Source: Phycisphaerales bacterium (GTDB taxonomy: Bacteria > Planctomycetota > Phycisphaerae > Phycisphaerales > UBA1924). From it: a DNA stretch of 64,000 nucleotides. Shown one piece after another: positions 58,225 through 64,000 of the stretch (its first letter is position 1; each line of letters opens with the position of its first letter). A model generated the notes under the pieces. That model saw only the letters and a program-made list of their open reading frames with translations, searched no databases and was not told the DNA's origin. A program made the translations under genes and the position numbers. The stretch is from NCBI GenBank assembly GCA_020853815.1, contig JADYYE010000168.1:1-64000 (forward strand), in the 5' to 3' direction.

Positions 58225-58552
58225 ACCGCGCCACGGGGAATCGCGATTCCCGGTCCAGCCCGGGCACGCGCCGAGTTCATGCTTGATATTGGTCTCCGCG
58301 ATCCTTGCGAGCCGGCGGGGTGGAGGTTGACCTCGTTTGCCGTGGTCCTTGCTCTTTGTCGCTGCACCAGCGCCCAATAACGCGGAGCATCCTTCCGCCC
58401 GTGCCGCCTGTTCCGGCACAGGGCGCACACGCGGCGCGGCGCACGCGCACGCTCCCTGTTTTCATGGTGTTTGCCCCCGGTCAATCTCACGGTTGTGGTG
58501 AGTCGGTCGCTTTGGCCGGCTCGACACCATTACAGACTTGGAGGACAGAGAC
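58225..58552. other. 328-bp intergenic region with a perfect 16-bp palindrome
   Basis: GGGAATCG/CGATTCCC at 58236-58251 lies 12 bp after the preceding stop. It has no T-run, so it may be an operator or a weak terminator. The rest probably carries the promoter of the PEP-CTERM-like gene. The ribosome-binding site GGAGGACAG is at the end. No gene is seen. Confidence 0.5.
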
Positions 58553-59086
58553 ATGAACGCGATGATCAAGCTTGGCGTGGTTGGTGCGGCGGCGATGGCT
58601 TCGGCGGCGAGCGCGGCGATCTACATCGGTCAGCCGCTCTACGTCCCCGCCGGGCACGAGGCCGTCGTCACCTTCCACTCCTCCGACGCCGGCTGGACCG
58701 GTGACGTGTACTGGATGGGAGGTGATCAGGAGCGCGAGGGCCTCGGCCAGTGGCTCTTCAACAACCACGCGTCGTCGCCCGGCGACAGCATCAGCCTCGG
58801 CGTCTTCGAGAACCAGACACCCCTCTACTTCGCCTATGACATCACCAGCGGCGAGCTCAACACCTACCGCATGACCGACGAGGTTGAGATCATGCAGTTC
58901 GCCTACGAGGACATCGCCCCGGGTCACTTCCGCATGCGGATCGAGGACATCAAGCTCCCCAACGGCGATATGGACTACAACGACTGCATGTTTGACGTCC
59001 GCTTCTACAACACCCCCGCGCCCGGCGCTGTGACGCTTGGCGGCATGGGTCTTCTTCTCGGCTTCCGTCGCCGCCGCGCTTCGTAA
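58553..59086 (+). CDS. Secreted protein with PEP-CTERM-like tail, DUF4114-like core
   Basis: 177 residues from ATG 58553 (GGAGGACAG upstream); ATG 58562 is an alternative. Signal peptide ends ASAASAA. The core has acidic beta segments, including GDMDYNDCMFDVRF, close to the calcium-binding 'D-DYND--F' signature of DUF4114-type domains. The C-terminus TPAPGAVTLGGMGLLLGFRRRRAS is the PAPG/helix/Arg-cluster sorting tail seen also at 18817. Likely exported and anchored or processed at the cell surface. A strong terminator follows. Confidence 0.88.
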   Translation: MNAMIKLGVVGAAAMASAASAAIYIGQPLYVPAGHEAVVTFHSSDAGWTGDVYWMGGDQEREGLGQWLFNNHASSPGDSISLGVFENQTPLYFAYDITSGELNTYRMTDEVEIMQFAYEDIAPGHFRMRIEDIKLPNGDMDYNDCMFDVRFYNTPAPGAVTLGGMGLLLGFRRRRAS

Positions 59087-59108
59087 CGAGGCGTAGCGAG
59101 CGTGCCCG

Positions 59109-59149
59109 CGGCCTGTCCGACTCGACCCGGACGGGCCGTTTTCCTTTTT
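59109..59149 (+). terminator. Intrinsic terminator
   Basis: A 10-bp stem, CGGCCTGTCC (59109-59118) with GGACGGGCCG (59129-59138, one G-U), and a 10-nt loop, followed by TTTTCCTTTTT. Ends the PEP-CTERM-like gene at 58553. Confidence 0.88.
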
Positions 59150-59260
59150 GCATCGCGCGCCGTGCGAGGGATCCGCTCGCGGCACATCATCGAGAGATTC
59201 TCCATCGCGCAAGGTCGGATTCGCCCCGAGCCGCGCAACCTGGTTGGGCGCGCGGCGAGC

Positions 59261-59309
59261 TCCCGACCCGGGCCTTTCTCGCGGACTCGTCAGGTTCGGC
59301 GTCCAAACG
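59261..59309 (-). repeat. Dispersed element family C, copy 3
   Basis: On the minus strand it reads TTTGGACGCCGAACCTGACG followed by AGTCCGCGAGAAAGG and CCCGGGTCG, matching 19540-19590 nearly throughout. Like that copy it lies just downstream of a PEP-CTERM-like gene. Confidence 0.7.
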
Positions 59310-59344
59310 CGTGGACGCGAGAGTGACTCTCGTCGCACGGGTTG

Positions 59345-59950
59345 TTACTGGGCCGTCACGGCGTTCACGACCACAACAGCCGCCCGCGCCCGGCGCCGAC
59401 GCCGGATGATCGCGATCGTCATCGCGACGATCGCGATGAGCAGCAATCCCGCTGCGATCGGAACCACGATCGACAGAATCGAGAGGATCGTCGCGCCGAG
59501 TGTTTCCACGCTCGCGATGATGGGATTGCCCAGGCCCGCCGTGCTCGCGGTCGATGCGACGCGCGTCGTTGCGCCCAGCAGCTTTACGCCGCCGGCGATC
59601 GTTCCGCCCACCGCGCCGCCCGCGGCCAGCGTGCCCGCCCAGCCGATCAGGGGCTGCGCCGCGTCGAGCTGCGTCGCCATCGCCAGCGTTCCCACCGCGA
59701 TGGCGCACGGGGCGGCCAGCACATCGACCGCGTGATCGACCCACGGGATGTGTCCAGCGCCGACCTCGAGCACCGACGCCACGCCGAACGCCACCAGCGC
59801 CGGCCAACTGGAAACCCAGTCAAAGCCGTGCGCGAGATTGACCCAGCCGAACTTGGCGGCGGCGGATAGAAGCAGCATGGGCAGAAAGACCCGCAGCCCG
59901 CACGCCGCGGAAAGCCCCACACCCACGCATATCGCGATCACAAAGTCCAT
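59345..59950 (-). CDS. DUF4126-family inner-membrane protein
   Basis: 201 residues from ATG 59950 (GGAGCG upstream); the longer frame would add an unlikely N-terminus. Hydrophobic throughout, about five to six helices. The family pattern is clear: GVGLSAACGLRVFLPMLLLSAAAK, FGVASVLEVGAGHIPWVDHAVD, GGTIAGGVKLLGATTRVASTASTAGLGNPI and a last helix followed by RRRRRAR. DUF4126 members are widespread and uncharacterised. It is divergent from the hydrolase at 60091. Confidence 0.9.
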   Translation of the reverse strand: MDFVIAICVGVGLSAACGLRVFLPMLLLSAAAKFGWVNLAHGFDWVSSWPALVAFGVASVLEVGAGHIPWVDHAVDVLAAPCAIAVGTLAMATQLDAAQPLIGWAGTLAAGGAVGGTIAGGVKLLGATTRVASTASTAGLGNPIIASVETLGATILSILSIVVPIAAGLLLIAIVAMTIAIIRRRRRARAAVVVVNAVTAQ

Positions 59951-60090
59951 TCGACGCTCCTGCCCACTCATTGGGCTTGGGCGGGTCGGCGTTTCATGCA
60001 CCGATCGCGGGCCGAACGCGGTAAAGTGAATGCTCTTCGTGGCACGGACCCGTCTTCGGGTCCGTGTGCTTGTGCCCAAGGAAGGCGACG

Positions 60091-61020
60091 ATGTCCGAAA
60101 CACGAACCGACGCGACTCCTTCATCGCCCGCTTCCCGCAACGCCACGCCCTCGCCGCGCCCGCCCCTGCGCCGGCGCGTCGTGCGCCTCGTGTTCATCGC
60201 GCTCGTGCTGTACGCGGCGTATCTCGCCCTCATGTACCGCGCCCAGGACTCCATGATCTTCGTCGTTCAGCGCGTCCCCGAGGCCCAGGCGACGCTTCCG
60301 CCGCCGCCCGGCTTTGAGCGCGTGATGATCGACGGGCCCGGAGGCCTTCGGCACGAATCATGGTTCTTCGCCGCCCCTGGCGCCAGCGCCGAACACCCCG
60401 CGCCCGTCGTCATCTTCTTCCACGGCAACGCCGACATGATCGACTGGCTCGCCGATCGCGCCCGCGACTACGCCGCCCTCGGGTGCTCCGCGCTCCTGGT
60501 CGAGTATCCGGGCTATCGCGCCAACCACGGCAAGCCCTCCGAGCAATCAACCGTGGAAGAGGGCGTGCGGGCCGTCGAGCTCATGCGCGCCCGCCCCGGC
60601 GTCGACGCGAACCGGATCGTGCTCCACGGCATGTCGCTCGGTACGGGCGTGGCGGCCCAGGTCGCGGCGCGCACCTGGGACAGCGCGCAGGCCGGGCCCG
60701 CCGCCCTGATCCTCGACTCGCCGTTCACCAGTGTCGCGTCGTTCGCCGCACGCTATCTCGTCCCGCCGTCGATCGTGAAGCACCCATTCCACACCGATCG
60801 CGTGCTGGGTTCGCTCGCGTGCCCGATCCTCATCATCCATGGCACGCGCGACACCATCATCCCAATCGAGCACGGGCGAACACTCTCCACGCTCAACCCG
60901 CGCACGACGACGGTCGAGCTCGACGCCGGGCATCTTGATCTTGATCGCGTACACGAGGCGTACTGGGGACCGATCCGGCAGTTTCTCGCCAAGGCCGGCG
61001 TGATCAGTGGGGCGAACTGA
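60091..61020 (+). CDS. Alpha/beta hydrolase (BEM46/YfhR-like), membrane-anchored
   Basis: 309 residues from ATG 60091 (AAGGAAGG upstream). One N-terminal membrane helix (VVRLVFIALVLYAAYLALMY, about 36-55). The hydrolase core has the oxyanion HG motif FFHGNADMI, the nucleophile elbow HGMSLGTG (Ser near residue 193), the Asp in HGTRDTIIP and the His in DAGHLDLD, so the triad is intact. Similar to BEM46-type serine hydrolases of unknown substrate. Stands between a DUF4126 gene and dtd. Confidence 0.9.
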   Translation: MSETRTDATPSSPASRNATPSPRPPLRRRVVRLVFIALVLYAAYLALMYRAQDSMIFVVQRVPEAQATLPPPPGFERVMIDGPGGLRHESWFFAAPGASAEHPAPVVIFFHGNADMIDWLADRARDYAALGCSALLVEYPGYRANHGKPSEQSTVEEGVRAVELMRARPGVDANRIVLHGMSLGTGVAAQVAARTWDSAQAGPAALILDSPFTSVASFAARYLVPPSIVKHPFHTDRVLGSLACPILIIHGTRDTIIPIEHGRTLSTLNPRTTTVELDAGHLDLDRVHEAYWGPIRQFLAKAGVISGAN

Positions 61021-61043
61021 CGATCCGAGTCATATCGTCACGC

Positions 61044-61541
61044 ATGCGATGCGTCATCCAGCGTGTTTCAGAGGCGAGCGTCTCCAGCGTCGGCGGGATG
61101 TCGATGGACGGCGCCGCCCTTCCCGACGACGCGGCCGCCCACGCGGCGATCGAGCGCGGCCTGCTGGCGCTGATCGGCTTTGAGACCACCGACACCGACG
61201 ACGATCGACGCTGGATCGCCGAAAAAATCGCCAACCTCCGCGTCTTCGAGGACGAGCAGGGCAAATTGAACCTGAGCGTGCTCGACCTCCGCGGCTCGGT
61301 GCTGGTCGTGCCAAACTTCACGCTTGCGGGCGCGTGCGCCAAGGGCCGTCGCCCGAGCTTTGATCGCGCCATGCGCCCCGAGCACGCGGTCAAGCACTTC
61401 GCGGCGATCCTGGACGAGCTCCGCGCGACGGGACTGCGCGTGGAGAGCGGCGTGTTCCGCTCCATGATGAAGGTGTCGCTCGTGAACGACGGCCCGGTGA
61501 CACTCTGGCTCGATTCGAACGAGCGCGGCAAGGGAACATGA
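61044..61541 (+). CDS. dtd: D-aminoacyl-tRNA deacylase (DTD)
   Basis: 165 residues. DTD removes D-amino acids (and Gly) mischarged on tRNAs. The family ends are clear: MRCVIQRVSEASV at the start, KGRRPSFDRAMRPEHA and SMMKVSLVNDGPVTLWLDS with the Gly-cisPro motif (NDGPVT). The active-site motif, usually SQFTL, reads PNFTL here (about residue 90). An 8-residue insertion (GGMSMDGAALPDD) follows the first strand. Begins 23 bp after the hydrolase stop, so they are probably co-transcribed. Confidence 0.93.
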   Translation: MRCVIQRVSEASVSSVGGMSMDGAALPDDAAAHAAIERGLLALIGFETTDTDDDRRWIAEKIANLRVFEDEQGKLNLSVLDLRGSVLVVPNFTLAGACAKGRRPSFDRAMRPEHAVKHFAAILDELRATGLRVESGVFRSMMKVSLVNDGPVTLWLDSNERGKGT

Positions 61542-61580
61542 GCGGGGCGCGTGGCGCGCCGCCGACCGCGCCCGGAGGCG

Positions 61581-61618
61581 TGCCACCGATGTCGGCCTTG
61601 CGACATCGGTGCTTCTTG
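61581..61618 (+). repeat. 38-bp dispersed palindromic element, copy 2
   Basis: TGCCACCGATGTCGGCC, loop TTGC, then GACATCGGTG and CTTCTTG. Almost identical to 17074-17111. It lies 40 bp after dtd. Confidence 0.75.
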
Positions 61619-61674
61619 TTTCGCGCGACGTGCCCATCCCCGCGCCCACGGCGTCCACCCCACCCCAATACAAT

Positions 61675-62952
61675 GTGCTCGTGAGCCGGACGATCACCAG
61701 CCAGTTCGCGGAGACCCCGGGGCGCAAGGCCGCGGGCGAGATCATCGCGACGCTGCGCGACGCGGGACACATCGCGTATCTCGCGGGCGGGTGCGTGCGC
61801 GACGAGCTGCTCGGGCGCGTGCCGCAGGACTACGACGTCGCCACCGACGCCACGCCGCCCGTGCTCACCCGGCTCTTCCGCAAGACCAGCGAAGTCGGCG
61901 CGTCGTTCGGCGTCGTGCTCGTGAAGCTCCACGGCGTCGTCACCGAGGTCGCAACCTTCCGCGCCGACGGCACGTACAGCGACAAGCGCCGCCCCGACGA
62001 GGTGCGCTTCAGCACGCCGGAAGAGGATGCCGCCCGGCGCGATTTCACTGTCAACGCGCTCTTCCTCGATCCCGCCGACACCCGCGCCGGGCCGCACGGA
62101 CGTGTGATCGACTTTGTCGGCGGGCTGGCCGATCTGGAGAGAAGGGTGCTGCGCGCCGTGGGCGATCCCGACGCGCGCCTCGCGGAGGATCACCTGCGCG
62201 CGCTGCGGGCGGTGCGTCTCTCGGCCAAGCTCTCGTTCACAATCGACGACGCGACCCGGGCCGCCATCACACGCCACGCGCGCGACCTGGCGGGTGTGAG
62301 CCGCGAACGCATCGGCGATGAGCTCCGCGCCATGATGTCGCACGAGACGCGCGAGAGAGCCGTGGCGACGCTGGCCGAGTTGGGACTCGACGCGCCGGTG
62401 CTGGGCGAGACGCCCCGGACCACGCCGCCTCACATTCTCGCGCGCCTGCGTCCCGAGGCCGGCTTTGGCGCGTGCCTGGCCGCCTGGGCGCTCGATCGGG
62501 GCCTTGAGGTCGGCACCACCGACACCCAGCTCCTCGTGGCGCGTTGGCGATCCGCCCTCTGCCTTTCCAATGACGAGCGGGCTTCGCTAGCCAACATTCT
62601 CCAAACGATTCCAACTATCGAGCGGAAGTGGGATTCGTTGGGGGTGGCGGCCCGAAAGCGTCTCGCCTCGACCCTCGCGTTCTCGGACGCTCTTGATTTG
62701 GTCTTTGTTCGAAACACATCGCTCGCGGGCCGCGTATCGGACGACGTGGCATCGCTGCGCGCCACGGCCTCCGGGCTTTCGCCTGATCCGTTGGTGTCGG
62801 GCGATGACCTGATCGGGCTGGGGCTCTCGCCCGGGCCCGGTTTCAAGGTGCTGCTGGAGGCGTTGTACGACGCGCAGTTGGAGGAGCGGATCGTGTCGCG
62901 GGACGACGGCCTGAAATTGGCGATGGAACTCGCTGGCTCAGGGGGCGTCTAG
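61675..62952 (+). CDS. CCA-adding enzyme / poly(A) polymerase-family nucleotidyltransferase
   Basis: 425 residues from GTG 61675; GTG 61681 is also possible and no ATG fits. Adds or repairs the tRNA 3' CCA. The class II head is intact: YLAGGCVRDELLGRVPQDYDVATDATP contains the GG and the catalytic D-x-D pair (here YDVATD). RRDFTVNALFLDP is the neck motif, and DFVGGLADLERRVLRAVGDPDARLAEDHLRALRAVRL is typical. The C-terminal tail is more variable and uses less GC-biased codons around 62580-62700. It could instead be a poly(A) polymerase, which sequence alone cannot separate. No HD domain is obvious. Confidence 0.9.
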   Translation: MLVSRTITSQFAETPGRKAAGEIIATLRDAGHIAYLAGGCVRDELLGRVPQDYDVATDATPPVLTRLFRKTSEVGASFGVVLVKLHGVVTEVATFRADGTYSDKRRPDEVRFSTPEEDAARRDFTVNALFLDPADTRAGPHGRVIDFVGGLADLERRVLRAVGDPDARLAEDHLRALRAVRLSAKLSFTIDDATRAAITRHARDLAGVSRERIGDELRAMMSHETRERAVATLAELGLDAPVLGETPRTTPPHILARLRPEAGFGACLAAWALDRGLEVGTTDTQLLVARWRSALCLSNDERASLANILQTIPTIERKWDSLGVAARKRLASTLAFSDALDLVFVRNTSLAGRVSDDVASLRATASGLSPDPLVSGDDLIGLGLSPGPGFKVLLEALYDAQLEERIVSRDDGLKLAMELAGSGGV

Positions 62953-63123
62953 ATTGGTAATCTGTTGCGGGGTGGTTGCCGCGCGCCATGTCGGGCGCGG
63001 TTTCGGCCCCGATACAATCCGAGGCCCGGTGGGTGGTGGAGCGCCGGCAGGTGGTGGATCGGAAGTCTCGGCACGGCCGATGATTGGCCGCGCTTGAACG
63101 CGACGCGAGTCGGGAGGTTGGTC

Positions 63124-64000
63124 ATGGCGAAGATCAATGGACGTTGGTTGGCGACTCTGACGCTGGCGGCGCTGGCGTCGGTCGCGGGCACCTACGGCTC
63201 GGCACTCGCCGGCGCGCCCGCCGCACCGCGGGCCTCCTTCGTCTCGGCCGATGAGGACACGCTGATCTTCAAGGACGGCAAGGTCGTCACCGGCAAGATC
63301 GTCAAGGAGGACGCGAGCACGATCAAGTTCAAGGGCACGATCGGCGGCATCGAGTTCGAGGCCGACTACAAGAAGGACGACATCCTCGAAATCAAGCGCG
63401 CCAAGGTCGACCCCAAGGGCGACAAGCCCAAGGCCGCCGACCCCAAGGGCGACGACAAGAGCAAGACGCCCGACACCAAAGCGACCAAGGACGAAGCCGC
63501 GCCCGTGGAGGGCGGCGTGAAGTACTACACAATGGAGCTCTCCGGGCGTTTCGGCTGGGATATCTCGCAGACGCCCATCCGCGACTGCATGAAGGAAGCC
63601 GCCAAGGGCGGCGCGGAGTACATCATCGTCGTGATGAACAACGACTGGTCGATGGGCCCCAAGGAGCTGGGCCTGGAGCGGAGCCCCGAAGAGGCCGCCT
63701 TCGACGAGCTCTTCCGCGCCGAGGACATGGACGACATCTTCTCCAGCGAGCTTCGCACCTATGAGAAGCCGCCCAAGGTCGTCTTCTGGGTCAACCGCGC
63801 CATGGGCGGGGCGGCGTTCCTTCCCTTGGTCTGCCCCACGATGTACTTCAAGAGCGACGGCAAGCTGGGCGGCATCGGAAACCTGACCACCATGTTCGGC
63901 GGGACCGGCGATGAAGTCGTCCGCCAGAAGCAGTACTCGCTGCGCCTCAAGCACGCCGAGGGCATCGCCAACACCGGCGGCTACCCCGTCGAGCTCGTCC
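63124..64000 (+). CDS. Secreted ClpP/SppA-like protein (3' end beyond window)
   Basis: 292 codons are visible, and the frame is open at the window end. ATG 63124 follows GGGAGG. Signal peptide ends SALAGAPA. An SH3-like strand region (DTLIFKDGKVVTGKIVKED ... FEADYKKDDILEIKRAK) is followed by a K/D/P-rich linker. The next domain contains FWVNRAMGGAAFLPLVCPTMYFKSDGKLGGIG, resembling the ClpP/SppA/NfeD fold (Ala/Gly turn, then 'S-x-G-x-x-GGIG'). The catalytic Ser cannot be confirmed in the visible part. A periplasmic serine protease or protease-like binding protein is the best guess. Confidence 0.75.
   Translation, partial: MAKINGRWLATLTLAALASVAGTYGSALAGAPAAPRASFVSADEDTLIFKDGKVVTGKIVKEDASTIKFKGTIGGIEFEADYKKDDILEIKRAKVDPKGDKPKAADPKGDDKSKTPDTKATKDEAAPVEGGVKYYTMELSGRFGWDISQTPIRDCMKEAAKGGAEYIIVVMNNDWSMGPKELGLERSPEEAAFDELFRAEDMDDIFSSELRTYEKPPKVVFWVNRAMGGAAFLPLVCPTMYFKSDGKLGGIGNLTTMFGGTGDEVVRQKQYSLRLKHAEGIANTGGYPVELV

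Overview
The window is a GC-rich stretch of a bacterial chromosome, probably from the Planctomycetota, class Phycisphaerae. The evidence is a Gram-negative outer-membrane repertoire (LpxL/HtrB-type acyltransferase, very large AsmA-like protein, secretin), many class III prepilin leaders, a DUF1080 lipoprotein, and two secreted proteins ending in a 'PAPG...hydrophobic...RRRR' sorting tail of PEP-CTERM type. Placement is inferred from gene content. I found no rRNA, tRNA or CRISPR array.

Layout. 1-125 is the 3' end of an IS5-like transposase. 222-22588 holds mostly single genes: a secreted protein, a ComEC-like protein with a degraded metallo-lactamase domain, a large prepilin-like protein, a YrdC/LMW-phosphatase fusion next to rpiB, an AsmA-like giant, radA, a coiled-coil protein, a thioesterase, an acetyltransferase, an MFS transporter, a PEP-CTERM-like protein, a lipoprotein, PhoH and a ROK kinase. 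22994-33688 is a surface-polysaccharide locus. On the minus strand lie an O-methyltransferase, Wzt, a methyltransferase with a long coiled coil, a WsaF-like glycosyltransferase, a HAD protein and a CmcI-like methyltransferase. Most of these minus-strand genes overlap by 4 bp. A sulfotransferase and the Wzm permease run divergently. 33695-43839 holds a M28 peptidase, a coiled-coil membrane protein, LpxL, a response regulator, an isolated prepilin, a DUF1080 lipoprotein and a tandem pair of secreted helical paralogues.

43980-56807 is a type II secretion operon in the order E-F-G-H-I-J-K-L-M-C/B-like-D, with start/stop overlaps at several junctions. It is followed by an unknown protein and a second PEP-CTERM-like protein with a strong terminator. 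59345-64000 holds a DUF4126 membrane protein, an alpha/beta hydrolase, D-aminoacyl-tRNA deacylase, a CCA-adding-type nucleotidyltransferase and a secreted ClpP/SppA-like protein cut by the window end.

The most unusual layer is repetitive DNA. There are short tandem 7-, 8- and 9-bp repeats, several dispersed palindromic elements, and a 97-99 bp element with terminal inverted repeats. That element sits in two heptamer tracts and is flanked by 4-bp duplications. Removing it together with one duplication restores the heptamer register at both sites. Several of these repeats are also translated as parts of the leader peptides of the T2SS pseudopilins G, I and K and of the GspF linker. All alignments were made by eye.
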